Made by a program: the position numbers and the translations under genes | In this document: one piece after another, positions 32,595-41,718 of the stretch | How the letters are laid out: each line of letters opens with the position of its first letter | Position numbering within the stretch: position 1 is the stretch's first letter | Assembly (NCBI GenBank): GCA_947448025.1 | Contig: CANFLV010000027.1 | Span: 1-44,643 of the forward strand | Source: Oxalobacteraceae bacterium | GTDB lineage: Bacteria; Pseudomonadota; Gammaproteobacteria; Burkholderiales; Burkholderiaceae_D | Length of the DNA: 44,643 nucleotides | Direction of reading: 5' to 3' | The notes under the pieces: model-generated | Databases searched by the model: none | The model's input: only the letters and a program-made list of their open reading frames with translations | What the model was told of the DNA's origin: nothing

Positions 32595-34586
32595 ATGATG
32601 ATCCACGCCAGCAGCAAACTCTCTGCCGCCCTTTCCGGTCGCCGACCGCCGTGGCGCTGGCTGGCCGTGACCTTGCTCATGGTGCTGTTTTTCCCGACGG
32701 TGCTGTGGCTGCCGTGGCAGGCGCAGCGACTCGAATCGAACGAGCGCCAGGAACAGCTGATCGCCGATACGCTGTGGGTCGAACAGACGATCCGCTTCCA
32801 GCTCGGCCGCGACGAAGAGAGCATTAGCTTACTCGCTACAGAGGTCGCCAGCGGCCAGCCCGGCCTGAAAAAATTCCGCGAGCGGCTTTTGCCGGTACTA
32901 CGCAATAGCCGTGAACTCCTGCGTATCGACTGGCTAGGGCCCCAAGGAAAACTGATCTACGCGAGTAACGATATCGCCTTGCCTGAACTGGGCGACTCCG
33001 ACACCAATTTGAGCAGCACAGCCGCCAATAACAAAATTGCACGCTATTTCCTGCTGCCGGGCCGGCCGGGCGGGACATCATCCTTATTGCTGTACGAGCT
33101 GCCGGTATTTAAAGGTGCTGATTATATTGGCACCCTGCGCGCCAGTTATTCACTGTCCTTGCTGCTGGAAGAAATGGTGCCATGGTGGTTTGCGCAGGAT
33201 AATGAAATCTCGATCGTCGACGCCGATGACACGCTGCTGACTCGGCGTAGTGCGGGTGGTTCTGGTCGCGGCATATATACACATCGGCGACCACTCGAAT
33301 TGCCCGGCGTGACCCTAAGCCTGCGCACCAACAGCATCAAGAGTGCGCCGAAGCTCCTGCCGAATCTGCTGGTTGGCTCGGTGGTATTGCTCTCGCTCGG
33401 TTTGCTATGGAGTTTGTGGGCACTGTGGCGCGACATTAACCGGCGCATCGCAGCCGAAGTCGCACTACGCCAGCAAATCTCGTTTCGAACAGCCATGGAA
33501 AATTCTCTGTTGACGGGCTTGCGCGCGCGCGACCTGACCGGCCGTGTCACTTACGTCAATCCGGCTTTTTGCCAGATGGTCGGCATACCGGCCGAACAGC
33601 TCGTCGGCATGGCGCCACCGATGCCCTACTGGGCGCCGGAAGTGATGGACGCCTACCAGCAGCGTCTCTCGCAAGTCTTGCAGGGCAAGGTCGCCCCACA
33701 GCATGAAACGGTCTTCCAGCGCGCCAATGGCGAGCGTTTTCCGGTGCTCATATTTGAGTCGCCACTGGTCGACGCGAGCGGCAAACAGACCGGCTGGATG
33801 GGCTCATTGCTCGACATTTCCGACCGCCGCCGCGTCGAGGATCTGAACCGCCAGCAGCAGGAAAAACTGCAGGCCAGCGCGCGCCTGGCAACGATGGGTG
33901 AAATGGCCTCGACGCTGGCGCACGAATTGAACCAGCCACTGGCGGCGATCTCGAGTTACACGACCGGCGCGCTGAACCTGCTCGAAGGCGAGCCCGATAA
34001 AATCGATACGGCTATGCTGAAACAGGCGCTCGAAAAAGCCAGCGCCCAGGCGCAGCGCGCTGGACAGATCATCCGCAGCGTGCACACCTTCGTCAAGAAG
34101 CGCGAACCCATGCGTGAATTGGTCAGCCTGAAAACGCTCATCGAAAGCGTCGCGCCCTTGATCGAAATGCAGGCGCGGCCATTTTTCGTGTCGATGATCC
34201 TCAATATCCGCGCCGACCTGCCACCCGTGCTGGCCGACCGTGTGCTGCTTGAACAGGTGGTGCTAAACCTGACGCGCAACGCCGTCGAAGCCATGCGTGA
34301 CGCCGCTTCGGAAAAACGCATGTTGCGCATCGTCGTGCGACTCGACGCCGACACCCTGCCGCCGCAGGTCATCGTCGAGATCATCGACCGCGGCCATGGC
34401 ATTCCTGATGAGGTCAGCGAGCGGCTGTTTTCACCCTTCTTTTCGACCAAGGCCGAAGGCATGGGCATGGGACTCAATATTTGCCGCAGCGCGATCGAAT
34501 TCCATGGCGGCTTGCTCACACACCGGCATAATCCGCAAGGCGGCACCGTTTTTCAATTTTCGCTGCCAGCCAGCGAAACAGCCTGA
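32595..34586 (+). CDS. dctS: Sensor histidine kinase, DctS-like
   Basis: Membrane-bound sensor kinase of 664 residues. Two transmembrane helices (about 18-37 and 253-277) enclose a periplasmic sensor domain. A PAS domain (about 295-415) and the histidine kinase core follow: H-box TLAHELNQPLAAIS (His near 442), N-box NLTRNAVEAM, G1 DRGHGIPDE, and FFSTKAEGMGMGLNI. Such kinases regulate dctPQM in Rhodobacter. It probably pairs with the FixJ-type regulator 18 bp downstream. The ATG at 32595 was chosen; the start at 32526 would lie inside the dyad region. Confidence 0.9.
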   Translation: MMIHASSKLSAALSGRRPPWRWLAVTLLMVLFFPTVLWLPWQAQRLESNERQEQLIADTLWVEQTIRFQLGRDEESISLLATEVASGQPGLKKFRERLLPVLRNSRELLRIDWLGPQGKLIYASNDIALPELGDSDTNLSSTAANNKIARYFLLPGRPGGTSSLLLYELPVFKGADYIGTLRASYSLSLLLEEMVPWWFAQDNEISIVDADDTLLTRRSAGGSGRGIYTHRRPLELPGVTLSLRTNSIKSAPKLLPNLLVGSVVLLSLGLLWSLWALWRDINRRIAAEVALRQQISFRTAMENSLLTGLRARDLTGRVTYVNPAFCQMVGIPAEQLVGMAPPMPYWAPEVMDAYQQRLSQVLQGKVAPQHETVFQRANGERFPVLIFESPLVDASGKQTGWMGSLLDISDRRRVEDLNRQQQEKLQASARLATMGEMASTLAHELNQPLAAISSYTTGALNLLEGEPDKIDTAMLKQALEKASAQAQRAGQIIRSVHTFVKKREPMRELVSLKTLIESVAPLIEMQARPFFVSMILNIRADLPPVLADRVLLEQVVLNLTRNAVEAMRDAASEKRMLRIVVRLDADTLPPQVIVEIIDRGHGIPDEVSERLFSPFFSTKAEGMGMGLNICRSAIEFHGGLLTHRHNPQGGTVFQFSLPASETA

Positions 34587-34604
34587 CACTTTAAGTGAGA
34601 CCCG

Positions 34605-35195
34605 ATGTTACATATCGTCGATGATGAAGAAGTACTGCGGGATTCCCTGCATTGGCTGGCCAGCTCGCGGCGCATACCGGCCACCGTGCATGCCAGCGCG
34701 GCCGGCTTCCTCGACGCGCTGGGCGATCCGCCGCGCTTTGATGTACAAGGTGACTGCCTGCTGCTCGATGTGCGCATGCCCGACATCAGTGGCGTGGCCA
34801 TGTTCGAAATCCTCACCAAGCGCGGCTTGACGCAGCAGCTGCCGGTGATTTTTTTGACCGGCCATGGCGATGTGCCGATGGCTGTCGATACGCTCAAGCG
34901 CGGCGCCTTTGATTTTTTCGAAAAACCCTTCAATGACAATGCCCTGATGGACCGCGTGCAGGAAGCCCTGGCCGCCTCGCGCGAAGCCTTCGTCAGCGCC
35001 GCCATCCACGCACGCCTGGCGACGCTGTCGGGGCGCGAACGCGAAGTGCTCGCGCTGATACTCGATGGCAAAATGAACAAGGTCATCGCCGACCAGCTCA
35101 ATATCAGCATGCGCACCGTGGAAGTCCACCGCGCGCATATTTTCGACAAGATGAATGTCAAGACCGCTGTCGAACTCGCGCGGCTGTTAAAGTAA
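34605..35195 (+). CDS. dctR: LuxR/FixJ-type response regulator, DctR-like
   Basis: 196 residues with an N-terminal receiver domain (Asp55 in LLLDVRMP, Thr85, Lys107 in FFEKPF) and a C-terminal LuxR-type helix-turn-helix (LSGREREVLALILDGKMNKVIADQLNISMRTVEVHRA spans about 132-170). It would be phosphorylated by DctS and activate dctPQM, as DctR does in Rhodobacter (established for that genus; inferred here). This differs from the DctB/DctD pair of rhizobia, where the regulator is a sigma-54 activator. Confidence 0.9.
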   Translation: MLHIVDDEEVLRDSLHWLASSRRIPATVHASAAGFLDALGDPPRFDVQGDCLLLDVRMPDISGVAMFEILTKRGLTQQLPVIFLTGHGDVPMAVDTLKRGAFDFFEKPFNDNALMDRVQEALAASREAFVSAAIHARLATLSGREREVLALILDGKMNKVIADQLNISMRTVEVHRAHIFDKMNVKTAVELARLLK

Positions 35196-35211
35196 TCAGT
35201 GAAATAATTCA

Positions 35212-36102
35212 ATGAATATCACCACCCTGCTGGTACCCGACTTCACGCTGATTCTGCTGGGCTTCCTGCTCAAGCGTTACGGCAAATTCTCGGGTGATTT
35301 CTGGACCGGCCTGGAAAAGATGGTCTATTACGTGCTGTTCCCGGCGTTGCTGTTTTACTCCACTTCGCGCACCGTCATCGACTTTCACGTCACCGGCAAA
35401 CTGCTGCAAGTGACGATGATGGCGGTCGCCTGCGCCATCGCGCTCGGGTGGCTGGCAAAAGTCCTGTTCCGTTCGGCGCCGATGATTTTCGAGTCGGGCG
35501 TACAGACCGCATTTCGCTTCAATTCGTACATCGCACTGGCGGCGGCTTCGCGCATCGCTGGTGATGAAGGCACGGCTCTGATGGCGCTGATCATCGGCTT
35601 TGGCGTACCAGTCTGTAACGCCGCCGCCGTGCATGCGCTGGTACACAAGAATGGCGGCCTGCTGCGTGAGATGCTACGTAACCCTTTGATCATCGCCACT
35701 GCCAGTGGCCTGCTGTTCAATCTCGCCGGCCTGCATTATCCGGAAGTCGTCAGCGCGACCCTGTCACGCCTGGGCAATGCCTCGATCGCGCTGGGCCTGA
35801 TCGCGGTCGGCGCCGGACTGCAATTATCAGGTTTACATGAATCGAAAGGCATCGCCGGCTATTTTCTGGCGGTGAAATTGCTGGTGTATCCGACTATCGG
35901 CTTCGCCCTTGGCCGCGCGCTGGATTTGCCGCCGCTACAGCTGCAAATGGCCGTCACGTTTTGCGCCATGCCGACGGCATCCAGCGCCTATGTACTGGCG
36001 GCGCGCATGGGCGGCAATGGGCCGTTTGTGGCCTTTCTGATTTCGGCCAGCACGCTGCTGTCGATGCTGACCTTGCCGTTCTGGCTGACGATCACGCATT
36101 GA
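35212..36102 (+). CDS. AEC family transporter (auxin efflux carrier-like)
   Basis: A 296-residue integral membrane protein of about 10 helices from the AEC family, which includes bacterial malate/malonate permeases. Motifs seen are FTLILLGFLLKRYG near the N-terminus, VAKLLVYPTIGFALGRALDLPPLQLQM-like C-terminal segments, and CAMPTASSAYVLAARMGG. It follows dctR by 16 bp on the same strand, so it may be a second carboxylate carrier under the same control. The substrate is not known. Confidence 0.85.
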   Translation: MNITTLLVPDFTLILLGFLLKRYGKFSGDFWTGLEKMVYYVLFPALLFYSTSRTVIDFHVTGKLLQVTMMAVACAIALGWLAKVLFRSAPMIFESGVQTAFRFNSYIALAAASRIAGDEGTALMALIIGFGVPVCNAAAVHALVHKNGGLLREMLRNPLIIATASGLLFNLAGLHYPEVVSATLSRLGNASIALGLIAVGAGLQLSGLHESKGIAGYFLAVKLLVYPTIGFALGRALDLPPLQLQMAVTFCAMPTASSAYVLAARMGGNGPFVAFLISASTLLSMLTLPFWLTITH

Positions 36103-36111
36103 GTTTGAGGC

Positions 36112-37218
36112 TTATTGCGCGAGCGCCCACAGGACATGCTCGCGCACCAGTGGTGATGCGTCATCGGCGCGAACCTGCAAGGCATTGAGAATGGTGGTAT
36201 CACGTCCGCCGCTGCGCGAGGCATTGCCCAGGCCAACAGCCATATTACGCAGCCAGCGTTCATGGCCAATGCGGCGCAAGGCACTGCCTTCGGTATTTTT
36301 CAGGAAGGTCGCTTCGTTCCAGCTGAACAGTTCAACCAGCGTCGCCTGATCGAGGCCATGGCGCACATCGAAGTCTGACACGCTGGCGCGCTGAGCAAAT
36401 TTATTCCAGGGACAGGCGAGCTGACAGTCATCACAGCCGACCACGCGGTTACCGATCAGCGCGCGCAATTCCAGCGGGATCGCGCCCTTCAGCTCCAGCG
36501 TCAGATAAGAAATGCAGCGCCGCGCATCAAGCTGGTAAGGCGCAAGGATGGCCTGTGTCGGACAGACATCGATGCAGGCGCGGCATTGGCCGCAATGGTC
36601 GCTGACGGGCGCATCGACGGGCAGCGGCAAATCCGTGAGTATTTCGCCAAGAAAAAACATCGAGCCGGCATCGCGGTTCAACAGCAAGGTATGTTTGCCG
36701 CGCCACCCAAGCCCGCCCTTTTGCGCCAGCGCCACTTCCATCACGGGCGCTGAATCGGTAAAGACGCGATAGCCGAATTCACCGATTTCGCCGGCAATCC
36801 GGTCGGCCAGGCGCTGCAAACGTGCGCGCAAGACCTTGTGGTAATCGCGCCCCCGGGCATAGAGGGACACGACCGCCTGCGTCGCATCCGTACTGCGCGC
36901 CTGCTCATGCTCGCGCCATTCAGCCGGTATCGAAGCCGGCAAATAATCCATGCGCGCGACGATCACGCGCACTGTGCCCGGCAACAGTTCGGCCGGGCGC
37001 GCACGCTTCATCCCGTGGGCGGCCATATATGCCATCTCACCATGCATGCCATTGGCCAGCCATGCCTGCAAGCCCGGCTCGGCGTAGCTCAAATCGATAT
37101 CGGCAATGCGGATGTCGGCAAAGCCGAGCTCGCGCCCCCAGGCCTTGATCGCCAGCGTCAACGCAGGCAGGTCAATGGCAGGATCGTTGAGAGAGTCTTC
37201 GGGCGGCTTGGCAGGCAT
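36112..37218 (-). CDS. queG: Epoxyqueuosine reductase
   Basis: Reduces epoxyqueuosine to queuosine in the wobble position of GUN-decoding tRNAs, using cobalamin and two [4Fe-4S] clusters. Cluster ligands are seen in CGQCRACIDVCPTQAI and CDDCQLACPWN. 368 residues, with a C-terminal HEAT-like repeat (LGNASRSGGRDTTILNALQVRADDASPLVREHVLWAL region). Start ATG at 37218 (MPAKPPEDSLNDPAID). It is divergent from tsaE with a 53-bp gap. Confidence 0.94.
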   Translation of the reverse strand: MPAKPPEDSLNDPAIDLPALTLAIKAWGRELGFADIRIADIDLSYAEPGLQAWLANGMHGEMAYMAAHGMKRARPAELLPGTVRVIVARMDYLPASIPAEWREHEQARSTDATQAVVSLYARGRDYHKVLRARLQRLADRIAGEIGEFGYRVFTDSAPVMEVALAQKGGLGWRGKHTLLLNRDAGSMFFLGEILTDLPLPVDAPVSDHCGQCRACIDVCPTQAILAPYQLDARRCISYLTLELKGAIPLELRALIGNRVVGCDDCQLACPWNKFAQRASVSDFDVRHGLDQATLVELFSWNEATFLKNTEGSALRRIGHERWLRNMAVGLGNASRSGGRDTTILNALQVRADDASPLVREHVLWALAQ

Positions 37219-37271
37219 AATGTCGGCTTACGCCTCTTTGGCATTTCATTTTCAAGCGACTATTTTATTCG

Positions 37272-37757
37272 ATGCAGCACTTTACAGCCCATCTCCATGA
37301 CGAAGCCGGCACCGCCGCGCTCGGCGTCTCACTGGCACGCGCGCTTTCGCCCGGCCTCGTGATTTACCTGCACGGCGACCTTGGCGCCGGCAAGACTGCG
37401 CTCACGCGGGCAATGCTGCATGCGGCCGGCCATGTCGGCCATGTACGCAGTCCGACCTACACCTTGGCCGAACCCTACCAGATCGTGCTGGCGGGCGTAC
37501 CGACTGAAGTAGTCCATTTCGACCTGTACCGTATGATCAGCGATGATGAATTCATCGAAGCGGGTTTTCGCGAGTACTTCAATGCGCACACGATCTGCAT
37601 CGTCGAATGGCCGGAAAAGGCCCAAGCCCTGTTGCCGCGTCCCGACATCAACATTGTTTTAGAAGTTGCCGGCGATGGTCGTGATGTAGAATTGCAAGCA
37701 TTGTCTCAACAGGGTCTTCAATGCCTCGCACGCCTGAATTTCGCACCAAATCTGTAA
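37272..37757 (+). CDS. tsaE: tRNA threonylcarbamoyladenosine biosynthesis ATPase
   Basis: A P-loop ATPase that supports t6A synthesis by the TsaBDE complex; tsaD is at 24146. Walker A is HGDLGAGKTALTRAM (about residues 34-48), with SPTYTLAEPY and FDLYRMISDDEFIEAGF typical of the family. 161 residues. Its 3' end overlaps amiC by 37 bp. Confidence 0.94.
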   Translation: MQHFTAHLHDEAGTAALGVSLARALSPGLVIYLHGDLGAGKTALTRAMLHAAGHVGHVRSPTYTLAEPYQIVLAGVPTEVVHFDLYRMISDDEFIEAGFREYFNAHTICIVEWPEKAQALLPRPDINIVLEVAGDGRDVELQALSQQGLQCLARLNFAPNL

Positions 37758-39058
37758 CAGCAAAAACCCGCCGTACTGCGCTCAAGGCCGGGGGTACGCT
37801 GCTGCTATCCGTATTCGCACCGTTTGTGGCGACCGAAGCGCAAGCCGCGCAAATCCTTGGCGTGCGCGTTTGGCCAGCCGAGGATTACACGCGTGTCACA
37901 CTGGAAAATGACAGCGACCTGAAGGCTACGCATTTCCTCGTCACCGAGCCGCACCGGCTCGTGGTCGACATCGAGGGCCTGCTGCTCAATCCTACCTTGA
38001 AAGAACTGGTCGCCAAGATCCAGTCCAACGATCCCTACATCAAGCAGGTACGTGTAGGCCAGAATCGGCCGAATGTCGTGCGCCTCGTGTTCGATCTCAA
38101 GGAAGAAGTCAAACCGCAGGTATTTACGCTCGCACCGGTGGGCAATTACAAGCACCGACTCGTGTTTGACCTGTATCCGGCCAAGGCTGCCGATCCGATC
38201 GCCGCAATGGTCGCCAAGGGTGATTGGGTGAGTGAGCTGCCGCCGCAGGCGCCCGTCGTCGCAGAAGCCAAGCCGCAGGCAGCGCCCACGCCCACAAAAC
38301 CCGGCGCCAGCAAACCTGTGCCGCCCGATGATAAGCCTGTCAAACTGACGCGCATGATCACCATCGCGCTCGACCCAGGTCACGGCGGTGAAGACCCCGG
38401 CGCCATCGGGCGCGGCGGCAGTCGTGAAAAAGATGTGGTTCTGGCGATCGCGCATCGCCTTAAAGCGCAGCTCGAAAGCCATCCGAACATGCGCGTCATG
38501 TTGACCCGAGACGCTGATTTCTTTGTGCCGCTGCATGTGCGCGTACAAAAGGCGCGCGCTGTGCAAGCCGACCTGTTTGTGTCTATCCATGCCGACGCCT
38601 TTGTCGAACCGACCGCGCGCGGCTCCTCCGTCTTCGCCCTGTCCGAAAAAGGCGCGTCCTCGACGGCTGCGCGCTGGCTGGCGAACAAGGAAAATTCCGC
38701 TGACCTGATCGGCGGCATCAACATCAAGCAGCATGACGTACAGCTCGCCAGCGTCTTGCTGGACCTGTCGACGACGGCGCAAATCAACGACAGCTTGAAG
38801 CTCGCCAATGCCGTGCTCGGTGAAATCGGCGGCATAAACCGCCTGCACAAGGGCGCAGTGGAGCAGGCAGGCTTTGCGGTGCTGAAGGCGCCGGATGTTC
38901 CGAGTATCCTCATCGAGACGGCCTTCATTTCCAATCCGGAAGAAGAAGCAAAGCTGACGGATGAACACTATCAGCAGCAGCTGGCCGAAGCGATCCTGAA
39001 GGGCATCAAGCGCTATTTCGCGAAAAATCCACCGCTGGCGCGGAACCGGATGACCTGA
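37721..39058 (+). CDS. amiC: N-acetylmuramoyl-L-alanine amidase, AmiC type
   Basis: Cleaves the peptide from peptidoglycan glycan strands during cell separation. 445 residues. An N-terminal twin-arginine signal (KTRRTALKAGG, ending near TEAQA) sends it to the periplasm. The AMIN targeting domain (about 43-150) is followed by a Pro/Lys-rich linker and an Amidase_3 catalytic domain. Zinc ligands appear in DPGHGGEDPGAIG, SREKDV, FVSIHADAF and the catalytic Glu in IETAFISNPEEE. The 37-bp overlap with tsaE supports co-expression. A terminator follows. Confidence 0.93.
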   Translation: MPRTPEFRTKSVTAKTRRTALKAGGTLLLSVFAPFVATEAQAAQILGVRVWPAEDYTRVTLENDSDLKATHFLVTEPHRLVVDIEGLLLNPTLKELVAKIQSNDPYIKQVRVGQNRPNVVRLVFDLKEEVKPQVFTLAPVGNYKHRLVFDLYPAKAADPIAAMVAKGDWVSELPPQAPVVAEAKPQAAPTPTKPGASKPVPPDDKPVKLTRMITIALDPGHGGEDPGAIGRGGSREKDVVLAIAHRLKAQLESHPNMRVMLTRDADFFVPLHVRVQKARAVQADLFVSIHADAFVEPTARGSSVFALSEKGASSTAARWLANKENSADLIGGINIKQHDVQLASVLLDLSTTAQINDSLKLANAVLGEIGGINRLHKGAVEQAGFAVLKAPDVPSILIETAFISNPEEEAKLTDEHYQQQLAEAILKGIKRYFAKNPPLARNRMT

Positions 39059-39079
39059 GTTTCGCGTCGCGCCGGCATG

Positions 39080-39109
39080 AAAAAAGGAACCCCGAGGTTC
39101 CTTTTTTTG
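39080..39109. terminator. Bidirectional terminator between amiC and dedA
   Basis: AAAAAAGGAACC and GGTTCCTTTTTTT arms around CCGA. With A and T runs on both sides it can act on both convergent genes. Confidence 0.85.
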
Positions 39110-39124
39110 TAAGTGACGCAGTGC

Positions 39125-39769
39125 TTATTTTTTACGCCATCTCTGCAACCCCTTCCACAACGCCCCCAGCGCCAACGGCAAGACAGCCGCACCGACACCG
39201 ATCAGCACGATCGTACTCAGGTGATCACGCACGCCCGGAATATTGCCAAAAAAGTAACCGGCAGAGACCAGCGAGACGACCCACAAGACCGCACCCGTGA
39301 TGTTATAGAACTGGAATTTCGCAAACGTCATGTCCGACACACCCGCGACAAAGGGCGCGAAGGTACGCACGATCGGAATGAAGCGTGACAGGATGATGGT
39401 TTTGCCGCCATGTTTTTCATAAAACGAATGGGTCTTTTGCAGCGCTGCCTTGTCGATCCAGCGATAATCCTGCGTGAAGACGCGGTGACCGATGGCGCTG
39501 CCGATCCAGTAATTGACGGTATTGCCGGCGACCGCAGCCGTAATCAGCGCCGCCATCAGCAGCCAGATATTCATCGCGCCGCTGGCACAAAATGCACCGC
39601 CAATGAACAGCAAGGTATCGCCCGGTAAAAATGGCAGAACCACGAGACCGGTCTCGCCAAATACGATGCCGGACAGGACGATGTAGACGAGCGTTCCGTA
39701 CTGCGCGATGACATCGCCGAGATATTTATCGACGTGCAAAATCATCTCTAAAATATGCATCAAATCCAT
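39125..39769 (-). CDS. DedA/SNARE-associated membrane protein
   Basis: A 214-residue inner-membrane protein of the DedA family (undecaprenyl-phosphate or phospholipid flipping is reported for some members). The family motif is clear: FLPGDTLLFIGGAFCASG, GNTVNYWIGSAIGHRV, and SRFIPIVRTFAPFVAGVSDM, followed by several helices. The ATG at 39769 gives the usual N-terminus; the longer frame to 39907 would cross the mutL promoter. It faces amiC tail to tail. Confidence 0.9.
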   Translation of the reverse strand: MDLMHILEMILHVDKYLGDVIAQYGTLVYIVLSGIVFGETGLVVLPFLPGDTLLFIGGAFCASGAMNIWLLMAALITAAVAGNTVNYWIGSAIGHRVFTQDYRWIDKAALQKTHSFYEKHGGKTIILSRFIPIVRTFAPFVAGVSDMTFAKFQFYNITGAVLWVVSLVSAGYFFGNIPGVRDHLSTIVLIGVGAAVLPLALGALWKGLQRWRKK

Positions 39770-39863
39770 ACGACTCCCAAGGTGTGGCCGGCAATCATAC
39801 ACTATCAAAAGCCCGCCAAAATGCGCGCTCACAAGCGCACTGCAACCGCACTGCGCAGGACGG

Positions 39864-39869
39864 TATAAT
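39864..39869 (+). promoter_or_regulatory. -10 box immediately before mutL
   Basis: A perfect TATAAT ends 6 bp before the mutL ATG, so the predicted start of transcription is at or beside the start codon. The -35 region (TGCAAC, 17-bp spacer) is weak. Confidence 0.5.
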
Positions 39870-39875
39870 CGCCGC

Positions 39876-41711
39876 ATGAATCCAACGCCCCGCCCAATTC
39901 GTGCCATTCAGGCCTTGCCCGACCAGCTGATTTCACAGATCGCAGCCGGCGAAGTCGTCGAGCGGCCTTCTGCTGTGGTCAAGGAACTGCTCGAGAACGC
40001 GCTCGATGCGGGCGCCACGCAAATCACCGTGCGGCTCGAACAAGGCGGCGTCAAGCGTATCGCGATCACCGATAACGGTCGCGGCATCCCGGTGGAACAA
40101 ATGCCACTGGCATTGGCCCGACATGCAACGTCGAAGATCGCCTCGTTGACCGATCTCGAAAACGTCGCCTCGCTTGGCTTTCGCGGTGAAGCGCTGGCCT
40201 CGATCGCCTCCGTCGCACAATTGACCCTGACCACGCGCACCGCCGACGCTGCGCACGCATGGGAATTGAGTGGCACGCCCGGCGCGACAGCCACGCCCTC
40301 ATCCGGCGCGCCCGGCACGACCATTGATGTGCAGGACCTGTATTTCAATACCCCGGCGCGGCGTAAATTCCTCAAGACCGAACAGACCGAATACGGCCAT
40401 TGCGCCGAAGTCGTGCGCCGCATCGCACTGTCGCGCCCCGACGTCGCGTTTTCGCTCACGCACAATGGCAAGACCATCGACCACTGGAATGTCAGCGAAG
40501 TGGCCAAACGCAGCGCCCACATCCTCGGTGACGAATTCGCCGGCGCGCGGCTGCCGCTCGATGAAAGCGCCGGCCCCTTGCGTCTGCACGGCTTTGTCGG
40601 CTTGCCGACAGCGTCCAAGGCGCGCGCCGATGCGCAGTACTTTTATGTCAACGGTCGTTTCGTGCGCGACAAACTGCTGACCCATGCGGTGCGCGCCGCG
40701 TATCAGGATGTCTTGCATGGCGATCGCTATCCCTCGTATGTGCTGGCGCTCGACCTCGATCCGGCGCTGGTCGATGTGAACGTACATCCCTCAAAAATTG
40801 AAGTGCGCTTCCGCGACAGCCGCGCCGTGCACCAGTTCGTGTTTCATGCCGTCAGCCGCGCTGTCGCGCAAACGTCCGCGACCGCATTCGGCACGACGCC
40901 TGCACCCGTGCCGGCGCAGTCAGGCATGCAGGCGACGACTGCGTCCACACCCATGCCGACACCGTGGATGCGCGATGCGCAGCAAAGCACGTTCAATGCA
41001 CAATTCAATGCGCCGGCATTTCATCCTTCACGCCCCGTTGGTGTGGCGCAGTCGACCGCGCAGTACGGTGCCTTTTTCGCCAACGCTGCCGACCCTGCAC
41101 CAGTCGCCGCACCCTTACCCGCCCATGATTTCCCACTCGGCTTCGCGCTGGCACAGTTACATGGCGTCTTCGTGCTGGCGCAAAATGCCAGTGGCCTGGT
41201 CCTGGTCGACATGCATGCCGCGCATGAACGCATCCTTTACGAGCAGCTCAAGGATGCACTCGATGAGAACGCGATGTATGTGCAGCCGCTGCTGATCCCC
41301 GTCACGTTTTATGCCGATGCAGTCGAAGTCGGCACCGTTGAAGAAAATCAGGAAACCCTGTCAGCGCTAGGCTTTGATATCGCCGTGATGTCGCCGACGA
41401 CGCTGGCTTTGCGCGCAATTCCAGCACTGCTGAAAAACGCCGATGCGCAAAGTCTGGCGCGCGACGTCTTGCGCGATGTCCGTGAATTCGGCGGCTCGCG
41501 CGTTTTGCTTGAACGACGTAATGAATTGCTCGGCACGCTGGCCTGCCACACGGCTGTACGCGCAAACCGCACATTGACCGTGCCAGAAATGAATGCACTG
41601 CTGCGGCAAATGGAAGCCACCGAACGCGCCGACCAGTGCAATCATGGCCGCCCGACTTGGGTGCAGCTGGCCCTGAATGATCTCGACAAACTTTTCTTGC
41701 GCGGACAATAA
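39876..41711 (+). CDS. mutL: DNA mismatch repair protein MutL
   Basis: Couples MutS mismatch recognition to strand excision. 611 residues. The GHKL ATPase N-terminal domain is intact: IAAGEVVERPSAVVKELLENALDAGAT (motif I), ITDNGRGIP, RHATSKI and LGFRGEALASIASVA. A Pro/Thr/Ala/Gln-rich linker (about 350-430) leads to the dimerization domain (LVLVDMHAAHERILYEQL). The C-terminus CNHGRPTWVQL is conserved. No endonuclease DQHA(x)2E motif is seen, though MHAAHERI sits in its place. The ATG at 39876 is preferred. Confidence 0.95.
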   Translation: MNPTPRPIRAIQALPDQLISQIAAGEVVERPSAVVKELLENALDAGATQITVRLEQGGVKRIAITDNGRGIPVEQMPLALARHATSKIASLTDLENVASLGFRGEALASIASVAQLTLTTRTADAAHAWELSGTPGATATPSSGAPGTTIDVQDLYFNTPARRKFLKTEQTEYGHCAEVVRRIALSRPDVAFSLTHNGKTIDHWNVSEVAKRSAHILGDEFAGARLPLDESAGPLRLHGFVGLPTASKARADAQYFYVNGRFVRDKLLTHAVRAAYQDVLHGDRYPSYVLALDLDPALVDVNVHPSKIEVRFRDSRAVHQFVFHAVSRAVAQTSATAFGTTPAPVPAQSGMQATTASTPMPTPWMRDAQQSTFNAQFNAPAFHPSRPVGVAQSTAQYGAFFANAADPAPVAAPLPAHDFPLGFALAQLHGVFVLAQNASGLVLVDMHAAHERILYEQLKDALDENAMYVQPLLIPVTFYADAVEVGTVEENQETLSALGFDIAVMSPTTLALRAIPALLKNADAQSLARDVLRDVREFGGSRVLLERRNELLGTLACHTAVRANRTLTVPEMNALLRQMEATERADQCNHGRPTWVQLALNDLDKLFLRGQ

Positions 41712-41718
41712 ACTCTTA

